Assembly (NCBI GenBank): GCA_021414105.1
Contig: JAIOPB010000017.1
Location: forward strand, 1 to 64,000
Source: Nitrosarchaeum sp.
Lineage (GTDB): Archaea > Thermoproteota > Nitrososphaeria > Nitrososphaerales > Nitrosopumilaceae
DNA length: 64,000 nt
Reading direction: 5' to 3'
Shown: positions 1 through 7,799 of the stretch, piece by piece
How the letters are laid out: each line of letters opens with the position of its first letter
How positions within the stretch are numbered: the first letter of the stretch is position 1
Notes under the pieces: model-generated
The model's database searches: none
Seen by the model: the letters and a program-made list of their open reading frames with translations, nothing else
Told to the model about the DNA's origin: nothing
Position numbers and translations under genes: made by a program

Positions 1-683
1 GCATTAAAAAGTCTGCATTCTGTTTTTTCACAAAACGCTTCACCTGTTTCAAAATAAAATATTGCTTGTAATAGATAACCTTCTATGATTTTTGATAGTC
101 TAGTATCGTTGTATTCTAGATACGTTCCTTTGTATTTTTGCTTTATTGATTCTACATTTATGCCCTGTGTGTAATTTGATATTAAATCTAAATAGTATTC
201 TCTTGGCTTTGCTGGTGCTTCAATTATTCCGGTTGTTGAAATTATTGAAGGATTTGCACCAATTATTGCTCTTCCGTGATATCTATAATCATTGCAATCA
301 TACGTACATGTCAATTTGTTTGTAAAAAAAATGTGGAATAAATCTAAGGATGTTTCCTCATTTGGAACTAATTCTGTTAATACTTTTTGAAGTTCAAATC
401 CGTCATACATGATAATATTTTCTGTTTTTGCAGTATCTTCAAAATTTGCTTCTTCAAAAAGAATTTCATCTGTACTTGGTTTGTGTTTTTCATATGGTTT
501 TCTAGGATTAAAAATTCTGCATGATGCAATCTTTTCAGATGTGTCTTTTTTTGCGAATTTTAAAATACTGTCTCTTGTCTCAACTTGAACTGGAAATGTT
601 TCTTTCAGAAAACTAGCCAGTCTCCTAAGCTGAATCTGAGAAACAGCAGGCTCATCATACAAAAATATTTTTGAGATCTTCAA
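1..683 (-). CDS. Partial hypothetical protein, possible archaeal metallopeptidase-like family
   Basis: An open reading frame on the minus strand runs off the left edge; about 227 residues are visible and there is no stop. The first plausible start is TTG at 683, which gives MKISKIFLYDEP; no in-frame ATG lies between it and the thi4 stop 23 bp upstream, so it is probably co-transcribed with thi4. The visible part is soluble and mixed alpha/beta. Near the edge it has the segment CEKTECRLFNA, which recalls the conserved Cys/His end of an archaeal family annotated as putative metallopeptidases (DUF6775). The catalytic part would lie outside the window, so that assignment is tentative. The reading frame itself is solid. 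Confidence 0.6.
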   Translation of the reverse strand, partial: MKISKIFLYDEPAVSQIQLRRLASFLKETFPVQVETRDSILKFAKKDTSEKIASCRIFNPRKPYEKHKPSTDEILFEEANFEDTAKTENIIMYDGFELQKVLTELVPNEETSLDLFHIFFTNKLTCTYDCNDYRYHGRAIIGANPSIISTTGIIEAPAKPREYYLDLISNYTQGINVESIKQKYKGTYLEYNDTRLSKIIEGYLLQAIFYFETGEAFCEKTECRLFN

Positions 684-706
684 TGAATCAATAAATTTAT
701 GATTGT

Positions 707-1525
707 TTATCTTTCTAACTCTTTGATTTTCTCTGCTGTGATTTCAGCTGCTTTTCTTCCTGAAAACAACATTGAACCATACGTAGGACCCATTCTTGCC
801 AGTCCATATGTTTCAGTCACAGACATTCCTGCTGCAACCAATCCTGGATATACTTCACCGGTATTGTGAACCACATGTTCTTCTCCCTCGTTTACATACA
901 TTGGATTCATTCCCTTCCATTCTACTAATCCTCTATCTACAAGTCGTTTTACTGCAACTGAGTCATGACCTGATGCATCAATAATCATTTTTGCCTCAAG
1001 TGCAATTGGATCAACACATGTGATGTTTCTTGGTAATGCTGATACTGGCATCCAATTAACAACAATGCCTGTAACTCTGCCATTTTTTAAAACAAGATCA
1101 TCAAACTTTGTAAGATTAAGAAATTTTACTCCTGCATCACATGCAGCTGCAATTAATTTTGAAACCGCATGTGGTCCAGGTGTTAAGTACAATCCTTCTG
1201 AAACTTTTTTGTATGGAATACCTAATTCATCCCATATCTTTTGGGCTGGTTCTCTAACTGTTACTGGATTCATCATATATCCGCCTAGCCAATAACCTCC
1301 GCCAAGGTAATTGTTTTGTTCAACAACTAAAACTTTGAAACCCATATTTGAAAGATCTCTACTTGCAGTTAATCCTGCAGGTCCTGCTCCTATAATTATC
1401 ACATCTGATTCTGCTCTGTCTATTAGAACTGAGTGCCATTCATTTGCAATTGCACGAGTAATCTCGACTTCACGAACATCAGTAAATATTTTTGTTGATT
1501 TTTCTGCAACAGTAGCTTTTTGCAT
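707..1525 (-). CDS. thi4: Thiamine thiazole synthase Thi4
   Basis: 272 residues, full length for Thi4. The enzyme builds the thiazole moiety of thiamine from NAD and glycine. The Rossmann FAD/NAD site is GAGPAG at residues 46-51, followed by the GGGYWLGG loop and the DASGHD motif near residue 183. Archaeal sulfide-dependent enzymes generally carry His just before the (V/M)DP motif. This protein reads ITCVDP with Cys170 (codon 1016-1018), matching the position of the sulfur-donating Cys of yeast Thi4. The start is ATG at 1525, with a T/A-rich box around 1565-1578. No TPP riboswitch signature was seen upstream. The partial gene downstream follows 23 bp later. Confidence 0.93.
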   Translation of the reverse strand: MQKATVAEKSTKIFTDVREVEITRAIANEWHSVLIDRAESDVIIIGAGPAGLTASRDLSNMGFKVLVVEQNNYLGGGYWLGGYMMNPVTVREPAQKIWDELGIPYKKVSEGLYLTPGPHAVSKLIAAACDAGVKFLNLTKFDDLVLKNGRVTGIVVNWMPVSALPRNITCVDPIALEAKMIIDASGHDSVAVKRLVDRGLVEWKGMNPMYVNEGEEHVVHNTGEVYPGLVAAGMSVTETYGLARMGPTYGSMLFSGRKAAEITAEKIKELER

Positions 1526-1674
1526 GAAAATATTGCTTCTTAGAACCCATTAATACTTTCCCACTTTTTTTAAATTAGGGGAAACTAATTCTAAGATGCT
1601 AGAATTATTTACAGTATAGGAAAATTCATGTATGACATCGAAATCTTACCTCCTAAACTTCCCTATATCAAAAA

Positions 1675-1684
1675 TTTATATCAT
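1675..1684 (+). promoter_or_regulatory. TATA box of the nitrite/sulfite reductase gene
   Basis: TTTATATCAT is centred about 29 bp before the TTG start at 1708. This is the spacing expected if transcription begins at or next to the start codon (leaderless mRNA). Confidence 0.55.
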
Positions 1685-1707
1685 AACTCAAAGGACTTTC
1701 TATTGTA

Positions 1708-3513
1708 TTGACCATATCTGATCTTAAACAATCGTATCCCGACTCCACCAAACCTAAAATTAATTGGGCAAGAATGGAGGAAGCTGAAGACTTTGCTAAT
1801 ACTGTAAAGTTATTCCGTCAAGGAAAATACGACGAAGACAGCTTTAGACGATATAGACTCCAGCATGGAGCGTATGGCACCAGAATGACCAATGATTACG
1901 CCATGGTTCGAATCAAATTACCCGCAGGAGAAATTTATCCGCATCAACTTGAAAAAATATCTCAACTAAGTGAGCAATTTTCTATAGGAAGTGCCCATTT
2001 TTCTACAAGAGAAAATATTCAATTACACTGGGTAATCTTAGAAGATGTTTCAGAAATTTTACGAGGACTAGCTGAAGTAGGTCTTACATCGCGTGAAGCA
2101 TGTGGTAATTCTGTAAGAAATGTAATGTGTAGTCCTTTATCTGGAGTTTGTCCTGATGAAGAATTTGATTCTACTCCTTATGCCCTTGCCACAGCTAGAT
2201 TTTTCTTAAGAAACCCATTATCGCAAAGCCTCCCAAGAAAATTCAAATTTAATTTTACATGTTGTGAAAAACATGGAATGGTGAGAATGGTAGATGTTGG
2301 ATTGATTCCACAAACTAGAGATTTGGATGGAACTATTCAAAAAGGATTCAAAATTTTTCTTGGTGGTGGATTGGGTAACAAATCTTTTGTCGGTTATCAA
2401 TTAGAAGAGTTTACTCCAGAAGAAGATCTTTTGTATACCTCAATTGCAGTACTGCGAATTTTTGATAGACTAGGTGATAGGAAAAACATGGCCCGAAATA
2501 GAATGCGTTATCTTGTGAATGACATGGGTTGGGAGAAATTCCAAAACCTCGTTCTCAAAGAAAGAGCTATAGTAAGGGCAACTCAATCTGTTGTAACTCA
2601 TCTTGAAGTAGATCATACTCCGTCAATAATTAAAAGACCAATTAGAATATCTGATGAAAGCGGTTCAATTCCTGATGGATACGCCAGATGGCTAAAAACC
2701 AACACCCTAAAACAAAAACAGTCAGAGTATCACTCTGTATTCATAACCCTTGAGGCTGGGGACATCACATCAAATCAGATAACTGCACTGGCAATAATAA
2801 TTAGAGAATTCTCCTCAGAAGGTTATGCAAGAGCTGGGTTTGTACAAAACATTGCATTACGTTATGTTCATGATGATGACTTATCACGTTTGTATTCCAA
2901 ACTGCTTACTGTGGGATTAGCAAAGTCTGGTGCCTTAACCATGGCTGCCCCTATTGGTTGCTCAGGCACAACTTCATGTAATCTTGCTTTGACTAATTCT
3001 CATAGACTGGCAAAGGAAATTCAAAGAAAATTCCTCGAACTCAAATTAGACCAAGATGATGATTTACGTGATTCTTCAATTAAGATAAGCGGATGTCCAA
3101 ACGCATGTGGCCAACATGGAATTGCCACAATTGGTTTCTTTGGTGGGGGAGGTAGGGTTGGAAAAGAAATGTATCCTAACTATCAAATGTCTTTGGGAGG
3201 ACGCTCTGATGGAGAAACCATGCTTGGTGCTACATGTCATAGAATTCCTGCAAAAAGAGTAATTCCAGTAATTTTAAAAATTATTGAATTATTCAAACAA
3301 AATAAAAAATCTGATGACACTCTTAAAGATTGGATTCATAGAGTTGTAAATGGAAAAGAAGATTCTGAAATAAAATCTATCCTTGATATGAGAAAAGCTT
3401 TGGATTCATTTACAATTCCACCTACAAAAGAGGAAGATCCTGATTTTTACAATGATTATGGAAGTGATTCTAGCTATCATACAAAAACTGGAAAAGGTGA
3501 ATGTGCAGCATGA
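1708..3513 (+). CDS. Ferredoxin-dependent nitrite/sulfite reductase (siroheme, 4Fe-4S)
   Basis: 601 residues, the normal length of a two-repeat siroheme reductase. It performs the six-electron reduction of sulfite to sulfide or nitrite to ammonium. The siroheme/4Fe-4S ligands are Cys418-x5-Cys424 (GCSGTTSC) and Cys463-x3-Cys467 (GCPNAC). The N-terminal ferrodoxin-like half contains HFSTRENIQLHW, a substrate and siroheme contact region. The TTG start fits the TATA box 29 bp upstream. The stop codon overlaps the start of a rhodanese gene (ATGA), so translation is coupled and sulfur metabolism is the likelier role. The family motif alone does not separate sulfite from nitrite reductase, so substrate is inferred. 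Confidence 0.9.
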   Translation: MTISDLKQSYPDSTKPKINWARMEEAEDFANTVKLFRQGKYDEDSFRRYRLQHGAYGTRMTNDYAMVRIKLPAGEIYPHQLEKISQLSEQFSIGSAHFSTRENIQLHWVILEDVSEILRGLAEVGLTSREACGNSVRNVMCSPLSGVCPDEEFDSTPYALATARFFLRNPLSQSLPRKFKFNFTCCEKHGMVRMVDVGLIPQTRDLDGTIQKGFKIFLGGGLGNKSFVGYQLEEFTPEEDLLYTSIAVLRIFDRLGDRKNMARNRMRYLVNDMGWEKFQNLVLKERAIVRATQSVVTHLEVDHTPSIIKRPIRISDESGSIPDGYARWLKTNTLKQKQSEYHSVFITLEAGDITSNQITALAIIIREFSSEGYARAGFVQNIALRYVHDDDLSRLYSKLLTVGLAKSGALTMAAPIGCSGTTSCNLALTNSHRLAKEIQRKFLELKLDQDDDLRDSSIKISGCPNACGQHGIATIGFFGGGGRVGKEMYPNYQMSLGGRSDGETMLGATCHRIPAKRVIPVILKIIELFKQNKKSDDTLKDWIHRVVNGKEDSEIKSILDMRKALDSFTIPPTKEEDPDFYNDYGSDSSYHTKTGKGECAA

Positions 3514-4313
3514 GCCAAGAAAAAACAGTCAAAACAACAACTGATATTGATTCACTTAGATCTGAAATTAGAGATAAAAGTATCAGAGTAATTGACGTAC
3601 GAAGAGAGGAAGATTACAAACAAAGCCATATTCCAACTGCAGTAAATCTTCCACTTGCAAATTTATTATCTGATGATAGTCCTGAACGTGTTTTAAAACT
3701 TGTAAATGCAATGGGCATAGATGATGAAACTCCTGTGGTCGTTTATGACGATACGTTTGGTGCGCTTGCATCTAGAGTTGCTTGGACGTTGGAATATCTT
3801 GGTCATTCTGATGTCTCTTTACTTGAAACAACTTTTAGTAAATGGAAATCACTTGGTTTAGAAAATGACAATAAAACACCAGAAATACAAAGCAAGAACC
3901 ATTCCATTCATCTTAAGCCTGAAATTTTAGCAACTTCTGATTATTTAGAAACATCAAAAGATAAACCAAATGTGATCCTCATTGATAACCGAGAACGACT
4001 AAACTATCTAGAACAACATATTCCTGGTGCAATTAGCCTTCCATATAGAACTCTTGCAACTCAAGATAAAATTCTACGACCAAAAGATGACATGAAGCGA
4101 CTTTTCGATAACAGGAGAATTTCAGGTAATTCTGAAATTATTACTTATTGTGGAAGTGTTGGAACCCTTTCGGGGTTGGCTTATTACGCACTAAAATCAG
4201 TTGGTTTACCTAATGTTAAGCTGTATGTACGCTCTTTCAAAGAATGGAAAGGCCTTGAGAAACCCATAGCAAAACAACAGGATGCAAGCTATTGGGACTT
4301 GTCTGCAGAATAA
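3510..4313 (+). CDS. Tandem rhodanese-domain sulfurtransferase
   Basis: 267 residues from the ATG at 3510, which overlaps the reductase stop as ATGA; a longer version from 3501 is possible but less likely. There are two rhodanese domains. The N-terminal one (about 10-125) has Asp in the catalytic loop (VVYDDTFGALASRVAW), so it is the inactive structural copy. The C-terminal one ends in ITYCGSVGTLSG with the persulfide-forming Cys. This is the thiosulfate/3-mercaptopyruvate sulfurtransferase layout. The tight coupling to the siroheme reductase suggests handling of sulfane sulfur or sulfide from assimilation. The exact donor cannot be read from the sequence. Confidence 0.9.
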   Translation: MSQEKTVKTTTDIDSLRSEIRDKSIRVIDVRREEDYKQSHIPTAVNLPLANLLSDDSPERVLKLVNAMGIDDETPVVVYDDTFGALASRVAWTLEYLGHSDVSLLETTFSKWKSLGLENDNKTPEIQSKNHSIHLKPEILATSDYLETSKDKPNVILIDNRERLNYLEQHIPGAISLPYRTLATQDKILRPKDDMKRLFDNRRISGNSEIITYCGSVGTLSGLAYYALKSVGLPNVKLYVRSFKEWKGLEKPIAKQQDASYWDLSAE

Positions 4314-4314
4314 C

Positions 4315-5433
4315 TCAGGATATTTCGTTTCTAAGCTTTTTAGTAATTGTAACTTCTATGTTATCAAAAAGATTTAGCATCTTACCTTTGTTTTCAATAA
4401 GATAGTCTACTCCTCTATCTTTTAATCTAATTTTCCACAATCTTATTTCTCTGTGTTCTTCAAAGAACTGTTCAATCATTTGCTCTCCTGACTTTGTTGG
4501 GTCAATAAACTCTTCAAAGATTTGAATTGTTTTTTCAACATTTTCTTCTTCTATTGTTTCTCTAGCTGATTGTATGGCTTGACTTAGCTCTTTTAGGTTT
4601 TTGAGTGGTTTTGGTAATTGTTTTTTTGTGATTCCAAATAATCCTTTTTTCTCTTTTCCCATTCTTTCTGCAACCTCTGCTGTAAGATCATATATTGGAA
4701 TTCTACTTAGACCGTCTCGTTTTTCATGTTGAACGATTAATCCTTTTTCAAGCAATTTCCTCAATGCATCGTCTGCATCATCTTTATCTAGAAATGTTGT
4801 CCATACAATAGCACCAAGTGTGTGATAACCTTGTCTGATTGATTCTAAAACTACTACTTCTACAATTCTTTTGAAGCCTTCTTCAATTCTAACATTTGCA
4901 AAATCTTTGTCTCTGATTGACTTTCTTGCATTTTTTACATCAATTTCGATTGAACGCTTTAATGCTTCAAGCGATTCTGGAACTTGGTTTACTAGAGACA
5001 GAAAACATGCTTTGTTGTACCATGCCATTCCATATGTAGGATCTGACTCTACTGCCTTTTCAACTGCATCTAGTGCTTTGGCATAATTTTTTTGTTCATA
5101 GTGAACTAGTGCTTTTAAATTCCAAGCTTCGGGGTTGGTTACGTCTATATCTACAATTTTATCATAAATCTTTAGTGCATCATTATACTCTTCCAAATGG
5201 AATCTTGCATAGCCTAATTTCATCAAAGTCTCAATGTTGTTTGGGTCGATTCGTAATGCCTGCTCAAAAATAACCGTTGCCTCTTCAAGCTTTTCATCGG
5301 CCATCAGGTTTACTCCCTTTTTAAATAATTTTTTAAGATTATAGTCAGGATCTACTAACCCTGTCTCCTCAACCTGATCTGTCTTTTTAGGCTCTATCTC
5401 TTTTTCATTTGATTTTTTTTGAAATGGCTTCAC
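4315..5433 (-). CDS. TPR-repeat protein with winged-helix-like segment
   Basis: 372 residues and convergent with the rhodanese gene, whose stop is 1 bp away. After a Lys/Glu-rich N-terminus, about four tetratricopeptide repeats span residues 33-170, with consensus fragments such as AEDKLEEA-type helices and ALRIDPNN. A segment at about 190-265 (VVVLESIRQGYHTLGAIVW to YDLTAEVAERMG) looks like a winged-helix domain. The C-terminus is charged and helical. There is no signal peptide, so it is probably a cytoplasmic scaffold. Its partner is unknown. Identification of the TPR repeats is secure; the winged helix is inferred from pattern. Confidence 0.75.
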   Translation of the reverse strand: MKPFQKKSNEKEIEPKKTDQVEETGLVDPDYNLKKLFKKGVNLMADEKLEEATVIFEQALRIDPNNIETLMKLGYARFHLEEYNDALKIYDKIVDIDVTNPEAWNLKALVHYEQKNYAKALDAVEKAVESDPTYGMAWYNKACFLSLVNQVPESLEALKRSIEIDVKNARKSIRDKDFANVRIEEGFKRIVEVVVLESIRQGYHTLGAIVWTTFLDKDDADDALRKLLEKGLIVQHEKRDGLSRIPIYDLTAEVAERMGKEKKGLFGITKKQLPKPLKNLKELSQAIQSARETIEEENVEKTIQIFEEFIDPTKSGEQMIEQFFEEHREIRLWKIRLKDRGVDYLIENKGKMLNLFDNIEVTITKKLRNEIS

Positions 5434-5524
5434 TAGCTCATCTTGGACATTTAATCTAGATAAATACTATCCTGAATTGAGCCTAGTTCTTGACATGTCT
5501 AAATCTCTGAAAATGTAGAAATAC

Positions 5525-6976
5525 TTGGAATTTACACAAACGATTGTGTCATCTCGTCACAGATTAGAGGTTCAAGGTCAAGCTCCATTCAAACAATCTG
5601 GCATCTATGAAGTACAGATCTTTATTGTTGACTCAAAACCATCTGTTGATCAAATTAGAAATAAACAATTTTCTTCGTTATGGAAAGGACATTTTCATCT
5701 TCGAGTAAAAGATGGAATATTCACAGAAATACTTGGTTCTGATGAAAACCCAATTCCTTCCTCTGTTTATGATCTAAATGCTGTTTGGATTGTTGTTGCT
5801 GATCTCTTTTCTTCATTGCATTCTATTTTTGATGTCTCTTTAGGAAAACCCTCAAAGGAAACTACATCTGAAACTAGAATTGAAATCGAATCACCAAAAC
5901 CACGACGTACTGTAAAGACAACTCCTGATTCTTTTACTGCATATGGTTATACTGGTCCACAAGGTGACAAAGGTCCAACTGGTCCACAAGGTGTTTCTGG
6001 TGACAAAGGTCCAGCTGGTGATAAAGGCCCACAAGGAATTCAAGGTCCACAAGGTGACAAAGGTCCAACTGGTCCACAAGGTGTTTCTGGTGACAAAGGT
6101 CCACAAGGTGACAAAGGTACACAAGGAGAAAAAGGAATAACTGGTGATAAAGGCGATAAAGGTGACAAAGGAGTCTCTGGTCCTATTGGTGATAAAGGTG
6201 ACAAAGGTCCAACTGGTCCACCTGGTGACAAAGGTCCTGAAGGACTGAAAGGTTCACTTGGTCCACAAGGAGAACGAGGATTAACTGGTCCACCTGGTGA
6301 CAAAGGTCAAATCGGATTACGTGGAATTACTGGCGAACAAGGTGACAAAGGTCCGTTAGGTCCACAAGGTGTTTCAGGCGATAAAGGATTAACCGGTCCA
6401 CCAGGTCCTATTGGAGAAAAAGGTCCGTTAGGTCCACAAGGTGTTTCAGGCGATAAAGGATTAACCGGTCCAACTGGTCCTATTGGAGAAAAAGGCCCAC
6501 AAGGTCCACAAGGTCCTGCGGGTGCAAAAGGATTAACTGGAGTTCCTGGACCACAAGGAGAAAAAGGTGACAAAGGTCTAATTGGTCTGCAAGGCGATAA
6601 AGGATTAACCGGTCCAACTGGTCCATTAGGAGAAAAAGGCCCACAAGGCCCACAAGGTCCACAAGGTGAAAGAGGTCCAACTGGTCCATTAGGAGAAAAA
6701 GGTCCACAAGGTCCACAAGGCATTCAAGGTCTACAAGGTGAAAGAGGTCCAATAGGTTCAATCGGTCCACATGGTGAACAAGGCAGAATAGGCGAACAGG
6801 GTCCAGTAGGTCAAGCTGGTCCTAGAGGTCCACCAGGTCCACCTGGAGAAAAAGGTCCAGCAGGAGGAATGTCTATGGAACAAAAAGCATTATTCAAAGA
6901 ACTTTTGGAAATCCTGACTAACAAAAATATCATTAGTACTGAAGACCAAATCAAACTGATGAGTTATCTTTACTAA
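5525..6976 (+). CDS. Collagen-like protein with 102 Gly-X-Y triplets
   Basis: 483 residues from a TTG start. Residues 1-140 form an unrecognised beta-rich domain without a signal peptide or membrane segment. Residues 141-446 are 102 consecutive, uninterrupted Gly-X-Y triplets, rich in GPQ, GDK, GEK, GPT and GLT. A 35-residue helical C-terminus ([19 protein letters not shown] and onward) could act as a trimerisation or attachment domain. Bacterial collagens fold into stable triple helices without hydroxyproline, helped by Lys-Glu/Asp pairs, and this sequence is full of such pairs. The absence of an export signal is odd for a collagen. A small gene follows 22 bp later. Function is unknown. Confidence 0.88.
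   Translation: MEFTQTIVSSRHRLEVQGQAPFKQSGIYEVQIFIVDSKPSVDQIRNKQFSSLWKGHFHLRVKDGIFTEILGSDENPIPSSVYDLNAVWIVVADLFSSLHSIFDVSLGKPSKETTSETRIEIESPKPRRTVKTTPDSFTAYGYTGPQGDKGPTGPQGVSGDKGPAGDKGPQGIQGPQGDKGPTGPQGVSGDKGPQGDKGTQGEKGITGDKGDKGDKGVSGPIGDKGDKGPTGPPGDKGPEGLKGSLGPQGERGLTGPPGDKGQIGLRGITGEQGDKGPLGPQGVSGDKGLTGPPGPIGEKGPLGPQGVSGDKGLTGPTGPIGEKGPQGPQGPAGAKGLTGVPGPQGEKGDKGLIGLQGDKGLTGPTGPLGEKGPQGPQGPQGERGPTGPLGEKGPQGPQGIQGLQGERGPIGSIGPHGEQGRIGEQGPVGQAGPRGPPGPPGEKGPAGGMSMEQKALFKELLEILTNKNIISTEDQIKLMSYLY
5945..6862 (+). repeat. Gly-X-Y coding repeat (102 triplets)
   Basis: This is a degenerate 9-bp-based repeat. Blocks built from GGTCCACAAGGTGACAAAGG recur many times, and longer blocks such as [12 protein letters not shown] and [17 protein letters not shown] are near-duplicated. 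Such arrays can change length by recombination or be mis-sized in assemblies. Confidence 0.9.
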
Positions 6977-6998
6977 TGCTTGACAAAGTGAATTACTG

Positions 6999-7283
6999 AT
7001 GAGTGAAAACCCTGAAAAAATAGAATTCAAAATGTTGGATTACAAACGTCTTGAAAATGATTTTGTATCTTTTGAATTAGAGGATGGAACAATTGTAAAA
7101 GTCAAAGTTGATTTAGATCGTGTTGGCAAAGCTGTCAATTTTACAAATCCTGATGGCACTCCGCATTATGCCATTAACACTTCTGTAAAACTATCTATCA
7201 CTCCGCCCGATAAGAAATTTACAGTTCAAAAAAATGCAATTAAAGGAAAAAGCTCACAGCCTCCAAGCCAAATGTTTAGTTAA
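6999..7283 (+). CDS. Small acidic/basic mixed hypothetical protein, collagen-gene neighbour
   Basis: 94 residues, unrecognised. It starts 22 bp after the collagen-like gene on the same strand, so the two are probably co-transcribed. The N-terminal half is rich in alternating beta-prone residues (KMLDYKRLENDFVSFELEDG). The C-terminus is polar (KGKSSQPPSQMFS). There is no signal peptide, Cys or metal motif. A role as partner of the collagen-like protein is possible but rests only on position. Confidence 0.7.
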   Translation: MSENPEKIEFKMLDYKRLENDFVSFELEDGTIVKVKVDLDRVGKAVNFTNPDGTPHYAINTSVKLSITPPDKKFTVQKNAIKGKSSQPPSQMFS

Positions 7284-7309
7284 TTTTCAAGATTAGAAAA
7301 AGGAAAACA

Positions 7310-7330
7310 AATCGTCATTACATGACGATT
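7310..7330. terminator. Palindromic hairpin between convergent genes
   Basis: AATCGTCAT and ATGACGATT form a perfect 9-bp stem with a 3-nt loop. It lies between the end of the plus-strand gene (7283) and the end of the minus-strand gene (7349). T-rich tracts follow on both strands, so it could end transcription in both directions. Archaeal termination mostly relies on T-tracts, so the role of the stem is inferred. Confidence 0.45.
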
Positions 7331-7348
7331 GTTAGTTTTTTGACGTTT

Positions 7349-7486
7349 TTATCGTCGTCTTTTTGCTGCTTTTCTTCTAGGAGCTGCTTTTCTTTTTGGA
7401 GCTGCTCTTCGTCTAGGAGCTGCTTTTTTTGCTGCAGATTTTCTACTAGTTCTACGTTTAGAGGCAGCTTTTCTTTTTGTAGCCAT
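7349..7486 (-). CDS. 45-residue Lys/Arg/Ala-rich basic protein
   Basis: Start ATG 7486, stop TAA 7349-7351. The protein is MATKRKAASKRRT followed by AAP(K/R)R(K/R) repeats, ending KAAKRRR. It consists almost wholly of Ala, Lys, Arg, Ser and Pro, with no acidic residue. This is the composition of histone-H1-like or AlgP/HupB-type tails that bind nucleic acid through charge. The frame contains a regular repeat in protein space, whereas the overlapping frame in the same strand is a Gln/Leu/Glu shadow of it. A nucleoid or RNA-binding role is inferred from composition only. Confidence 0.7.
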   Translation of the reverse strand: MATKRKAASKRRTSRKSAAKKAAPRRRAAPKRKAAPRRKAAKRRR

Positions 7487-7602
7487 TGATGAATCGCCAT
7501 TTTCATAGCTTTTCTATAGTTAGAATAAACAAAATTACACAAACTGATTACTATTTGTCAACGAAATTTTATTTTTAAAATTTAATTCTGATCGGAAAAC
7601 TT

Positions 7603-7779
7603 TCAATAAACACTTTCAGCTGATGGTCTTCTTCCTTGCAACCAACTTTTTTTTCCACAAATAGTGCATTGATACTGTCTTCTACGCTTGTATGTTGCCA
7701 TTTCTGGAAGAAAAACAAGAATTTGTTTTGTTTTTGCCATGCAATATTTACACCATCTATGTTCTGTATCTTGATCCAT
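7603..7779 (-). CDS. Small zinc-ribbon protein (58 aa)
   Basis: ATG 7779 to TGA 7603. Two cysteine pairs, CKYC near residue 10 and CTIC near residue 38, are separated by 24 residues and flanked by basic residues (YKRRRQYQ). The second pair is followed by GKKSWLQGRR. This is a typical C4 zinc-ribbon that could bind nucleic acid. It sits 20 bp upstream of the start-distal end of the DRG gene on the same strand. No family name is recognised. Confidence 0.65.
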   Translation of the reverse strand: MDQDTEHRWCKYCMAKTKQILVFLPEMATYKRRRQYQCTICGKKSWLQGRRPSAESVY

Positions 7780-7799
7780 TTTGTTATTTAAAATTAGAA

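Noticed and set aside
1526-1700. TPP riboswitch before thi4
   Set aside because: No CUGAGA or matching structure was found on the minus strand.
6040-6723. Long Pro-rich minus-strand reading frames over the collagen gene
   Set aside because: They are the mechanical antisense of the Gly-Pro-rich repeat and have no start signals.
5945-6862. CRISPR array
   Set aside because: The repeats are in-frame Gly-X-Y codons without unique spacers; no cas genes are nearby.
7318-7542. 74-residue Gln/Leu/Lys-rich minus-strand frame
   Set aside because: It is a frame-shifted shadow of the 45-residue basic protein, whose repeat is regular in the other frame.
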